Assembly (NCBI RefSeq): GCF_040712315.1
Contig: NC_134016.1
Coordinates: 1,341,501-1,405,500 of the forward strand
DNA from: Castanea sativa
Lineage: Eukaryota; Streptophyta; Magnoliopsida; Fagales; Fagaceae
Length of the DNA: 64,000 bases
Direction: 5' to 3'
A program made the translations under genes and the position numbers. Position 1 is the stretch's first letter, and each line of letters opens with the position of its first letter. Below are positions 21,740 to 33,876 of this stretch, one piece after another. Below the pieces are notes generated by a model. It worked only from the letters and a program-made list of their open reading frames with translations, was not told the origin of the DNA and made no database searches.

Positions 21740-24700
21740 TTTTTTTGGTGTAAAAGGAATTCATTAGCAAACTACGAAGAATACAAAGACTCAGGGCAAA
21801 TCCTATTTAGATACAAACCAAGAAAATTAAAATCTTAAAACTTAACTAAGTCCATAGGCGAACAAGCAAGAAAGACAAAATCAATGGCTTGACTTCCTCC
21901 CATACAAGCAAGAGCATCAGCGCACCTATTAGCTTTGTGATAGCAATGCCTAAAACAAACTTGAGGCAACCGGGACACAAGGAGCCTGCAATCCTCCATC
22001 AGAGAAGAGACAAACACATTAGTGTAATACGGATTAGCAATGGCCTCTACTATAGCCTTAGCATCTAACTCCACTTCCACAACAAAAAAATTATAGTTGA
22101 GACGCACAGTAAGCCCACCACGAAGATCCTAAAGTTCAACAATGAAACTGGTTGTCATTCTGATCTTGCGAGCAAAACCGGAAATCCATTTACCTTCCTC
22201 ATCACAAATAAGACCCCTTCCCCCTACTGGACCCAGATTACCAAAGGAGGAACCATTCGTATTTAATTTAACCCATCCACAAGCCGGTTTACTCCAATGG
22301 ACAAGTTTGCAAACTCTAGTGATAGCATCCTTATACGATCTAGCATAGAAGTGGAGCTCTAAGGCTCTTCGAGAAATATCCTTATCTAAGTAAGGGTTCG
22401 ACCTCTACCCCTTAAACACTACCTGATTTCTTTGATTCCAAATTCGCCAAATAGGAAAAAGAAAAATTATACTCCATGACACAGCATGCCGACTTGCATT
22501 ACGCTGATTTGTACCATTCACCTACAGCCAATCCTGTAAGTTAATGCTAAAAAAGGAGTTGTTGCCCTGGTTCACACCCAACTGATACTAAACCTATTTA
22601 ACCACTTCACAGTCATGAAGGGCATGTAAAATGGATTCACTAGACGCATGGCAAAGAGGGCATTGACTATCAACTAGCATGCCCCTTCGAGTGAGGTACT
22701 CCTTCGCCCCAATGCTCTCATGACAGCAAAGCCACACAAAGCATTGACTATCAACTAGCATGCCCCGTACTACCCTGTGATGTTGCTAACTTGTAAGCTG
22801 ATCCAATCTTAAAGATATCATGCTCTGATTCCTTCCAAGTTAACTTATCCTTTCCACGAGATGCCAATGCAAAAGGCATAGCTTGAAGCTCCTGCTTGAT
22901 AGATTCAAGAAATTCAAAAGATGTGGAGGGCCAATTCCACCCCATAGCAGACACTACATCTTTAACCCTCAAATTTGCAACCTCCATGGTCATGGGACCA
23001 TATATTCTTTGTCTCAAAGCTCCAAGATTAGACCAATCATCAAGCCAAAAATTGAGGTTACTATCTCTACCATAAGTCCACCTCACTCATTTTTGAAAGA
23101 TCTCAGAACCCTTTTTCATTGCTATCCAAACCCTAGAACACAGAAGCTTATCCCTATTTCTAGAGCTCAATCTTCGAGTGTTACAATATTTTCCTTTTAG
23201 AACTTTTGCCCATAGAAACTCCCCTTCTGTATGGAACCGCCAATTGAGCTTTGAAAGGAGAGCCAAATTCCTGCCCTTAGCTGATTGGATTCCTAAACCC
23301 CCGTCATCCTTTGGCTTAGTGACCTTGTCCCAACCAACCCAATGCATTTTCTTTACCGAATCCGTTGAACCCCATAGGAAATTCCTATTCACTCAATCAA
23401 TGCCTTCAATTATTTTATTAGGTAAATGGGCACATTGCATCATGTAGTTTGGAATGGTAGAAGAGACATGCCTCACAAGGACAGATTGGCCCGCCAAAGA
23501 CAAAAGGTTGGCCTTCCACCCCACCAATTTTTGCTTAACTCACTCTAGCACAAAGTAAAAATATTGTGAAGAGGACCCTGGATGCTTTATGGGAATGCCA
23601 AGGTATTTACCAAGATTAGGAATGGATTGGAAACCCAAGATAACACAAAAATCCTCCCTATTGTCCCTATCAACATTCGGGGAGAAATAGACCCTTGACT
23701 TTGCTCCACTAACAAATTGACCCGATTTGCTACAGAAGAGGTCTAACACCTCCCTTATGGAAGCACAGCTCTCCAGATCAGCTTTGGTGAAAAAAAACTA
23801 AATCATCCACAAAGAAAAGATGCAAGAAAGCTAAACCACTCCTATTTGCTCTAACCTGCTTCCATTTGTTAGTACTACACTTCTCTACAATGAGTTGGCC
23901 AAGGAAGTCCATACAAAGGATGAAGATATATGGGGAAAGAGGATCCCCTTGTCTAAGGCCCCTTGAAGGTAGAATCTGATCTAAAGCTCCCCCATTCACC
24001 ACAATGGAGGTGGAAACTGTTGACACACAACTCATTATCATCAGCTTTATGATGTTATGAGGGAGATTGATTTTGATCAACATTTCTCTAATAAAACCCC
24101 ATTCAAGCTTATCATAAGCTTTTTCCAGGTCAATTTTAATCACCATAAAACCATGCCTTCTCTTCTTTCAACTGATCGTGTGTATAAGTTCTTGTACAAT
24201 GATGGCATTATTCGTTCCTCTTCTACCAGGAACAAATGCAGATTGAAAAAGAGACATGAGCTTACCAAGCAAAGGCCTCAGCTGAGCAACTAAGATCTTA
24301 GAGAAAATCTTATACACTGTATTGCACAAGCTGATAGGTTGATAATTATTAAGAGTTTCCAACCCAGAAATTTTTGGAATAAGGATAATGCATGTCCTAT
24401 TTAACTCAGGAATTTCCATAGTAGCAAAGATCTTTCTAACTTCTTCCACCACTGATTTGCCTACAATAAGCCAAAATCTTTGGAAGAACCTAGCATGTAG
24501 ACCATCAGAACCTGGGGCTTTGAGACCACAACCCCACTTTAATCTCATAATCTGAAACCCCTCCCTCCATACTATCACGGTCTTCATCAGAGAGTCGAGC
24601 TTGCCAAGTAGAGCCAGTCGGGATATTAAGAGTAGAACAGCTATGGGATGTAGTGTATAGCTCTAAAAACCCAGACTGGATAGTCTCCTTTACTTCCCTT

Positions 24701-25313
24701 TCATAATGCAACCACTCCCCAGAACTGGACATAATAGCAGTAATGGAGTTTCTTTTCCTTCTAACCAGCATAGAAATATGGTAGAAATAAGTATTTCTAT
24801 CTCCAAGCAGCATCCAATTAACTCTGGACTTAAGCGCTCATAATTCTTCCTCCTGCCTGAAGCTTCCTTTCCAACTCCACAAGAGACACCGAAGGCCTAT
24901 TAGCTAGAGCCTTCTAAATCCCACCCAATCTAGCCATAATTCTTCTCTTTTTCTCAAAGATATTCCCAAAATGCCTCTCATTCCAATCTGATGCATCTCT
25001 AGAGAACTTACTAATGGCTTCCTAGAGGCAATCAGCCCTTGCCCAAGCTTTTTGGACCACTTGGGGAAAGGAAGGATCCGAAAGCCAGAAGCTTTGAAAC
25101 TTGAAGAGCCTATTTTGCCTTGCCCAACTGGTGGGATTTGTTTCCAACAAAACCAGATTACGATCAAAGTGGCATCTAGTCAAATGAGTTACTCTAGCTT
25201 CAAGATATAGCGTGCACCAGTCCGTGTTGACAAGAAACCTATCAATTCTTTCTTGGATGAGAACATGAGCGTCGCTTCGGTTAGGCCACGTGAATCATGA
25301 ACCCGAATAGCCC
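21740..25313 (-). mobile_element. 5'-truncated LINE (L1-type with RNase H) in antisense orientation
   Basis: Read on the minus strand, this begins inside the endonuclease domain (QERIDRFLVNTDW at about 25205-25245). It continues through the reverse transcriptase (GLKAPGSDGLHARFF near 24500, PISLCNTVYKI near 24330, SRGLRQGDPLSPYIFI near 23935, catalytic FVDDLVFF near 23790). A zinc-finger/RVT linker follows (about 22450-23090). It ends with an RNase H-like domain (ELDAKAIVEAI at about 22060 and HKANRCADALA at about 21915). A short T run at about 21738-21746 on the plus strand is the A tail. Frameshifts and stops make it non-coding. Flanking sequence on both sides matches the gene 2 flank, but about 300 bases of that flank (60136-60435) are missing here. 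Confidence 0.9.
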
Positions 25314-25340
25314 ATTTCAAAAAGTCATTGTTGTCATTTG

Positions 25341-26434
25341 TAGACATGGTAAAACAGGCGAGGCGGGTCGAGTTAATTGGGTTGCGGGACAAACAGGTCA
25401 TTTTAAGCGGGTAAAATGGGTTTGGGTCAATCAGGTTTTAGGTCGGGTTGACTCGTTTTTTTCACATGATTTTTTTATAAAAAAAATAACATATATTTGC
25501 CATTTGAAAAGTCATGCAACAAATTACTTGATGTAAAATGCATTACTTTGAATTCGCCACTTATATCAAGAATGAACACAGTTAAACTTATTAATACTTA
25601 TTTAATAATTTTAAAATTATACAAATCCTAACGTTGTTATCTAAAACAAAATAACATAAAGATAAGTAAAACAAATCTACAAGTTTTATTTTCACCTATA
25701 TCAACATCCCAAAATATAAAACAAAATTACAAATAACTTATTAGATAATTCATTTGACAAAGAATAAAAACATATAAAAAATTTACAATATTGAAAATTA
25801 ATTTTATAATCTATTATCAATTGTGGTTGACACTCTATTTCAATTTGAGATATACATTAAAGTTTGATTGTTTACTTATTTATACACGGTCTCTTTCATA
25901 GATATCATATCATTGTTAAGCAACACACACTCTAGAAAATATCATAATTCCATTTATTTTGAACATAAATTGTTAAAAAATAGGTTTAAGCATTTATAAT
26001 TTATGTTAATTTGATACTTTTCACACTTGTGAATGTTTCTCACACATATCTACAATTTTAAATTTATATTTTTAATTATACTGTAACTAGATTATCTTAG
26101 CATGTACTTTGCTATTTCATATCTAAAAATCTTTACTCTTTACAGAATGATCAACCATTCATCTTTTAATTAATTTGCATGCAGTTATGTAAATGTCTCA
26201 ATTGTTTTTTTAACAAACAATTAAACCTATATTGTCTTTATTATTTTTTATTTTTTTTACCCAATTTTTTGTTAAATGGTTCGGGTCAGGTCGAGGGTCG
26301 GGTCAGGTTGACCTGCAAAAAACATGGGTCAGGTCACAAGTCAACCCGTTTTTGCTTTAGGTTAGAAAAATCGGGTTCGAGTCGGGTATTTTTCGGGTCG
26401 TGTTAGAAAACTCTGACCCGTTTTTCCATATCTA
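25341..26434 (-). mobile_element. Non-autonomous hAT element, family 1 copy 2
   Basis: A 1094-base copy of the 12264-13418 element in reverse orientation, with TAGACATGGTAAAAC and GTTTTTCCATATCTA-like ends. It is flanked by the exact 8-base repeat GTCATTTG (25333-25340 and 26435-26442). The paralogous locus at 60454-60461 has a single GTCATTTG and no insert. Internal homology to copy 1 runs along the whole AT-rich centre. No transposase frame is present. Confidence 0.93.
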
Positions 26435-26609
26435 GTCATTTGATGAAAGGAAAATATTGTCATAAAATAGAAATCAATCCATATCATAGGCTCCACGTAA
26501 TCAAAATGACCTCAACTTCATGAACTTTGTTTTCTATGCCATCATATTTCCTCCACTACATGATGATAAGGACCTTTGTGAAATATTTAGAGTACAAATT
26601 AAATAATCT

Positions 26610-26766
26610 AGTGGGTTCCAGTTAGCTCAACTGGTAAAGTCTCTGATGGTTGTATAAAAGATCTGGGGTTCAATCTCCGCCTACACCAAAAACTGATTGG
26701 TATCTTGGTTTGATAATAAAGAGAAATTATTAGATGCGGACGCCATAGGTTGAAACTCTCTCAAAA
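26610..26766 (+). mobile_element. tRNA-derived SINE 2
   Basis: A 157-base insertion with an A-box-like TTAGCTCAACTGGTAAAG (26622-26639), a B-box-like GGGGTTCAATCTCC (about 26675) and an A-rich end. It is flanked by a 14-base direct repeat, AAATTAAATAATCT (26596-26609 and 26767-26780). The duplicated flanks at about 49225 and 60615 carry this target once without the insert. It is not a functional tRNA gene: the cloverleaf does not continue after the A box. Confidence 0.92.
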
Positions 26767-27279
26767 AAATTAAATAATCTAACCAAAAAATATACTATAA
26801 ATAATTATATGGTTTTGATTATAATAGCTTTACTAGTCGCGGACCCGCGCACTGCGCGTGATTTTTTTTTTTATGATCGTGTTATTATTTGAAATATTTT
26901 TGAATGTATTACTACTTAAGCTGCATTATAATTGTATAAACAATATATTGTAGGATTCATGATGATAGAAGGTATTGTCTTGGAATTAGATGTGGAAAGG
27001 ATACAACTATAGTTGGCATTGTAGTCAGTCCAAAGTTGATCATCCGTCTTCCCAAGTTAGTAAAATTTAATTAACTTAAAATTAGATAGAAAGGATTTTA
27101 TAAATTCGAAGTTAGAGTCATGCTAGGTGAAAATTTTAGAGGACTGTAATTAAGTTGTTTCAAGTGTTTTTAAATAAATATTAATAATAAAAAAAGATCT
27201 ATTCCTTTAAAGATAGAGATTAGTATTATAAATGGGATGAGGAAATTTTATTGTATTATGCTCTTTGGAAACATAATTT

Positions 27280-27633
27280 CTACCAAACTCGGTTGGCTAA
27301 TTTGTACATTTCCAAGTCAATTGAGCACATTTTGCATGTTACATGTAATTCTTCATTTCCATATGGGTAAGGGCATTCACGATCCCAATGACCCACTCCA
27401 TTTTTCTTGCATGCTTGGTTTTTTGAGATGCGAAATGTGTTTGTTCCAAAAAATGTATGTCGAAGGATTTGTTGATAATTTTGCAGCAATTGTTTTTCAT
27501 CTGGTTGGTTTAGAATTGATAAGAGTAATTGTATTCCTTCATCATTTGATTCGCATAACAACGCAATTGCAAGTCCATACTTTGCATTTTTGTCTCCTTC
27601 TGTGTTTGCTTGAAGAAAGATTTGTTTTCCCAC
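27280..27633 (-). pseudogene. Possible captured fragment of an F-box At1g67623-like protein
   Basis: An open frame of 117 codons inside the Helitron, on the Helitron's own strand. It contains the pattern AKYGLAIALLCESNDEGIQLL, followed by a segment with spaced cysteines (HWDRECPY, CKMC). This resembles the C-terminal half of plant putative F-box proteins of the At1g67623 type, which have a short helical repeat and then a Cys-rich end. No F-box itself is present. The resemblance is from memory of the family pattern, so the assignment is tentative. It could instead be an unrelated chance frame. Confidence 0.4.
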
Positions 27634-27959
27634 TTTAGTTTGATCTTGTACAAAATATTTGTGAGCTCAAACCCAAAAATAGTGCTTGTTTGTTTGCAAC
27701 CCTAAAGCATTGATGAATGAGTTTTTCTTCATTGTTTCGAAGGAATAATGGATTTTAGAGTAGTCCAATTAGATTGATGTGGTGAAGAACTTTTTTCCTT
27801 TTGGTTAGCCGATTGAATCACTTGCAGTTGTTTTTAAAAAACGAAAAGACATATTAAGAAACTAATGCTTTAGAAAAAATGAACTGGTGACAAAACATGA
27901 CAATAATCATATACTAAGAATTATACATGAACTTTATTATCATCATAATTGAAATATCT

Positions 27960-28115
27960 AATTGATGAAGTTATAAATATTTTTTCTTTTAGAAATATAA
28001 CAATGACTATAGAATTGCACACTACTTCACAGTAAAAAGTTAATAAAAAGAGAAAATTGAAAGTTGGGATATACAGATCAACATTGTAATGAGGAAGAAT
28101 ATATATATATGTATA

Positions 28116-28174
<59 letters not shown>

Positions 28175-28814
28175 GCATCACGCTGATTATGTAACATCAT
28201 TCATGTCATGAGTTTGGAATACACCATCTGTGTAACGCTAGAAACTTTAATGTGAAGGGTCATAGCCATAAAGAAAAACTCTACATCTATTCAGCCCCTA
28301 GGGAGTGTAAAAAAATTTATTTATTTTTTAATTGTAATATTTGATTGATGAAGCTATAAATATTTTTTGTTTTAGAAATATAACAATGACTATAGAATTG
28401 CACACTACTTCACAGTAAAAAATTAATAAAAAGAGAAAATTGAAAGTTGGGATATACGGATCAACATTGTAATGAGGAAGAAAAAAAAAAAAATATATAT
28501 ATATATATATATCCCTATCACGCTAATTATGTAACATAATTCATGTCATGAGTTTGGAATACATCATCTGTGTAACGCAGGAAACTTTAATGTGAATGGC
28601 CATAGCCATAAAGAAAAACTATGCATCTGTTCAGCCCCTAGGGAGTGTAAAAATTTTTATTTATTTTCTAATTGCATTATTTGATTGATGAAGCTATAAA
28701 TATTTTTTGTTTTAGAATATAACGATGACTATAGAATTGTGCACTACTTCATAGTAAAAAGTTATAAAAAGAGAAAATTGAAACTTGGGATATATGGACC
28801 AACACTATAATGAG

Positions 28815-28856
<42 letters not shown>

Positions 28857-29115
28857 CATCACGCTAACTATATAACATCATTCATGTCATGACTTTGGAA
28901 TACACCATTTGTCTAACATAGGAAACTTTAATGTAAAGGGCCATAGCCATAAAGAAAAACTCTGCATTTGTTCGGCTCGTAGGGAGTGTATAAATTTTTT
29001 TTTTTAATTGCAATATTTGAAGGATGAAGCTATAAATATTTTTTGTTTTAGAAATATAACGATGACTATAGAATTGTGCACTACATTATAGTAAAAAGTT
29101 AATAAAATGAGAAAA
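27960..29115. repeat. Tandem array of about 340-380-base units in the Helitron
   Basis: Three full units and a partial fourth begin at about 27962, 28343, 28684 and 29021. Each contains AGCTATAAATATTTTTTGTTTTAG, ATGACTATAGAATTG, a TA microsatellite of differing length, TCATTCATGTCATGA and AGGGAGTGTAAAA. Units differ by scattered substitutions, so the array is not very recent. Confidence 0.88.
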
Positions 29116-29589
29116 TATAAGATTTCAATATTTTGTGCCACAATTTTGGATGTGGTTGATTGTGATTAGTAGGGAAAAAGTGGCGAGTTCATATGAAAGT
29201 AACAAACATGAGATTTGAATTTAAAGTTGTGTACCTAATTTTGATGTTGCCTAAAAATTTTGGTGATTGCCTTCCATTATTGGAAAATATTTTGAGCAAT
29301 AAATCTGTTGGTAATTCATTTTGCATCCTCATTTTTGTGATTGTGGAGAGTGTATTTTTATGCTATTTTTGGTGTGTATTTTTTTATTGTTGTTTTGTTT
29401 TGTAATTTATAGTGTTTTGATTGTTGTATGGATGAGTGATTGTTGAATTTATTTGCAATTATTTTTAATTATTTTTTGGGTTTTTTTTTTTTTGAATAGA
29501 AGCCTTTCATATACCCTTCTCTATAAATCTTAAATCCTGTAAATTGGTAATCCATTATGATTTGGTAGAAACCAAAAGATAATATAAAA

Positions 29590-30700
29590 TTATTTTAGCA
29601 CATGGAGAGATAATATAATCTCAATTTTATAATAGCATTTTCATTAATTGAGAGTTGGACATACTTTACAAAACAATCCAGGTGTTGAACTTGCGATTTA
29701 ATAGATAATCCGTAGTCAACTGGTTCAAAATATGAACCACCTACACAACCAAAAAAAAAAAATTAGCATAGCCTTTTCATTTTATAGCTGTTCAACTTGC
29801 AATTTAATAGATATTACGTAATCAACTAATAGGAAAAATGTACAACTTACACAACCAAATAAAAAGTAAAAAAATATTTTAGCATAGCCTTTTCATTTTA
29901 TTTATAATTAAATGTTATAAATACTTGAAGAAACAATCCAGCTTAAAAACATGTAAATTAACAGGTAACTTGTGAGCAATTGGTGATTAAAATAGTAATC
30001 AGAACGATGATAGCTGTCCACATAATTCAACACCAAGACCTTTTATGTGATATTTTTGCACCATTCATGTTTTTCAATAGAAAATATCTAATCTCTAAAC
30101 ATATTACAATCTCGTCTGACGGTTATTTCAAAATCTGAACATCATGTGACTTTAAAGAATTTGGAATTTTTACTAAATTATTTTACAATCTCATTTGACA
30201 GTTATCTCAAAATTTGAATATCATGTGGTTCTAAAGTATTTGGAAAATTTTTGTTTATAAAATTCCCCCAAGATAATCCATTATAATTTGGTAGAAACCA
30301 AAAGATAATATAAAAATTAGTTTAGCACACCAAAAGATAATACAATCTCAATTCTATAATAACCTCTTCATTAATTGAGATTTGGACATACTGTACAAAA
30401 CAATCCAACTATTGAACTTGCAATTTAATATATAATCCGTAATCAACTAGTAGAAAATATGAACAACCTACACGACCAAAAGAAAATATAAAAAATATTT
30501 TAGCATAGCCTTTTCATTTTATTTATAATTAAAAGTTGCAAATACTTAAAGAAACAATCCAGCTTTTGAACTAAACACCCTACACAACCAAAAGAAAATA
30601 TAAAATTATTCAAGCATACCAAAAGATAATATAAAAATATTTTAGCATAGCCTTTTCATTTTATTTATAATTGAGTGTTGAACATACTTGAAGAAACATT
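29590..30700. repeat. Dispersed and tandem repeats within the Helitron
   Basis: A module containing GCATAGCCTTTTCATTTTAT recurs at about 29766, 29884, 30502 and 30647. It is accompanied by AAACAATCCA and ACTTGCAATTTAATA words. No gene is seen. Internal low-copy repeats of this kind are common in large Helitrons. Confidence 0.7.
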
Positions 30701-30922
30701 CCAACTTTATTTACAATGGAATTTCCCAGCAAATCAACTCTTCAACAATGTCCTATTTTTTTTTTGGTTATTTTCTTTGGTTACACAAACTGTTCGGGCA
30801 ACAGTGGAATTTCCCAGCAAAGCAACTCATTAAACAATACATTGCAGAAAAGTAAAACTAATATGTTTTGAATATGTGCAACTATATCAAGCTCTGACTG
30901 TTCGCATATTTGTGTTTTATCC

Positions 30923-31159
30923 AGATAGACTGCTACCTCTGCCTCCATAGTGGTAATAACTCTAGATCTATCTATGACACTTGTGGACCAAAGAGGCACA
31001 TGGCTGATGTACTTCGGTTATTTATTGTACGTTACAAAAGAGAATTTGCAAAATCATATCCCAAAAGGCATATGGGATACTATGGAAAGTGATGATGTGG
31101 CTTTTGTATCACAGTTTGTGGCAAGAGACAATGGTTCGAATGAAAGTTTACAGGTATAA
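30923..31159 (+). pseudogene. Exon-like open stretch of unknown origin in the Helitron
   Basis: A frame from about 30926 encodes a compositionally protein-like peptide (LVDQRGTWLMYFGYLLYV, then IWDTMESDDVAFVSQFV). It ends at TTACAG|GTATAA (about 31153), a plausible splice donor, with acceptor-like AG sites near 30926. It may be a captured host exon like the glutamine synthetase piece nearby. I do not recognise the parent gene. Confidence 0.35.
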
Positions 31160-32661
31160 ACGCTGTATTGGGAAATTTTCTCTAGTTTCTACAATATTGC
31201 CTGATTTTGCACTATATGATTGTCACACTATTTTTGGCTTATCCCTACCTAGAACTTCCTCACATGTTAACCAAACCAAATTGAACCAAATCAAAAAACT
31301 CAGCTACAACCCAACTCAAGATAATAAAACCAACATACAGTTACTTTAAGCGGCTATACAATTAACTCTTAACAATAAACCGTAATTCGTTCCAAAAAAG
31401 CTACCTAGCAAAGCATGAAAATGGTGTGCAACAAATTTTTACATGTATAAAATTACTTTAATATCTTTGCAAATACATTATCATAGAAGTAAATATCTTT
31501 TGAGACATGGTCCAGGCATTACAATCTAGTCAAACATGCTAAGCACCCAGCAAATATGGGAATCGATGGAATCCACATCAATTAATATTCTAATGCCACC
31601 ACCAAGCTCTCTAAACAACTTCGATATCCAACCAACATTGTCACCTTCTGGAAAATTTCAATTAGTACCACCTCACTGAAAATTTAGTGTTCATAATCAT
31701 GAAGTTGCTCATTAAATAAGACTGAAACTATGAGGGTAAGGGTATTTCAAAACTTACAAACCAATGTTGAGTAGCCTACTTGTTTTCCTTGAAATTCATA
31801 AAATAATTTGAATTATTTTTAACTGAGCTTCCTCTCCCTGCAATCACTTACAAACCATTCTTTTCAGCCATGCTGTTTTGTCCTTTAGAGTTGGGTTTCC
31901 AAAAAGTTTATGACTGGATGGTAATAAGCCAAGCCATTGCTTCTGAAGCACTTCTTGCTTATTGTTTTCTTATCTCCAAGCCTAATGTTGCATTGAATTG
32001 TGAAATTCCAAAAGAACTTCAAAATATGAGCATCTGATGATGCAAAGGATTTTTTTTTTTTTTTTTTGAAAGTTTTTTTTTAAAATTTTTTTTTCTCAAT
32101 CAGTAAATGCCAATTCTTAGGATAGAGTCATAAAATAATTGGCCTCAAAGTCAACTATGTTGAACTTCATATTTGTGGATTACAATTTTTTTCCAAACTG
32201 TCCTTCACAATTATTAAATTATCTCATATTCATTTTGTAGGTGTGTGTGACTTTTTTTTATAACCAATTCAACTGCTTAATTTTACTTCAACTCAAGTGA
32301 GTCTGATTCTGTAACTTTGGTTTTTTTCTTCCCTCCTCTCTAAAGCTAATGTTTGTTGCTGGGTATTCATATCTCCACAATGATTATGAATGATGATACA
32401 ACATAACATATGATGATGGAAAAGAGAGATGCAAACTTATCAGTTGTCTAGGCATTCATTTTACTTGAGATTTCATCATGTTCATGACACTATGTTGTGA
32501 TGGTCTTGGTTAGGATTATTGAGTTTGCTTTAGTGAAAATTTATAAGAACCATCTTGAATCACAGTGCATCATTCAAAACCTTTCCAATCTATTAAACTT
32601 TTTAGTCTAAATCCAAAGCCTTTTTTTTTTTTTTTTTTTCACAGTGAGGAGCAACTGAAAC

Positions 32662-32915
32662 ATGGCGCAGATTTTAGCACCCTCTACACAATGGCAGATG
32701 AGAATTACAACGAACTCTGTGAGTTCAAGTCCCATGACAACAAAGATGCGGAGTTCTCTATTGTTGAAACAAAATAACGAATGGTCATCTAAAAGCTCAG
32801 CTAAGTTTCAAGTTTTTGCTGTGAAGTCTGAAAATGGTACTATCAATAGGATGGAAAATCTACTAAATTTGGACCTCACTCCATTTACTGACAAAATTAT
32901 TGCTGAGTACATTTG
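32662..32915 (+). pseudogene. Captured first coding exon of chloroplast glutamine synthetase (GS2)
   Basis: The frame starts [15 protein letters not shown], the highly conserved beginning of plant GS2 plastid transit peptides. It continues with [17 protein letters not shown] and [20 protein letters not shown], the conserved start of the mature enzyme. It ends after TTTG with a GT (32916), the position expected for the first intron, and intron-like sequence follows. An AG acceptor-like site precedes the ATG by about 20 bases (32640-32644), fitting a 5' UTR intron. The remaining exons, including the catalytic domain, are absent. The exon lies inside the Helitron on the opposite strand to it. 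The parent enzyme assimilates ammonia to glutamine in plastids; this copy cannot. Confidence 0.88.
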
Positions 32916-33164
32916 GTACATGTTCTTTCTAATTTATATTTGTAACCAACTCCTAGTTCAGCTCACTCCATGTGAGCACTCCTTTAAATATAAAATAATC
33001 TGAGATATTTTTGAAATAGGTTTGGAGGGTCTGGGAGTACTTCTAAAAGTATTATGTATATAACCATGTTTTGAAGCTTGGCCTTTGGTAGTAATTATGT
33101 CATAGAATGGACCTCACAAGAAGACTAAATTACTAAACTCTTTTGAGAATTATACAGAATTATG

Positions 33165-33842
33165 CAGATCTAATATCAATTGTTGGAAGTGGATATCAAT
33201 CTAAATGATGTACTATACAATGGACGCATCAATGAAAAGTACAATCTGATAAACAGCTCCTATTTTTTAAATGACACTCATACAATCTCACAAACACATC
33301 AATGGCATGCCAAGGATTATGCGGTAAAATTATGCAAAAAACTTACCACAAAAATTGAAACACCAAAAACAATTTGCTTTGATGCTAAAACCCAATTCAT
33401 GATATACAATCATGAAATTGAGGCACAATCTAATATCAATTGTTGGAAGTGGACATCAATCTAAATGATGTAGTATACAATGGTAAAATAAAATAGTTTT
33501 TTTGGCAGCCAAGGATTATGCAGTAAAATTATGCAGAATTATGCAGAAAGCTTACCACAAAAATTGAAACACCTTAAACAATTTGCTTTAATTCTAATAT
33601 CAATTGTTGGAAGTCTCATTCTTCCAATAAGCCACAACACATTAAAAAAACGAGACCTGAGATATTTCCAAATAAACCAAGGTAAAATAAAATAGTTTTT
33701 TGGCTGTAAAATTATAGCACTATTATACATCACTTTGTAATATACTTGAAACAATAATATTATCCAACTAAGATCCAAGCTACCTAAATATCAAAGAAAA
33801 TCATCTCACCATGAATGCCCCCCTCCCCAACCTTTCCAAATG

Positions 33843-33876
<34 letters not shown>

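Noticed and set aside
26610..26700. Possible tRNA gene
   Set aside because: A-box and B-box words are present, but the cloverleaf fails. The A-rich tail and target duplication show it is a SINE.
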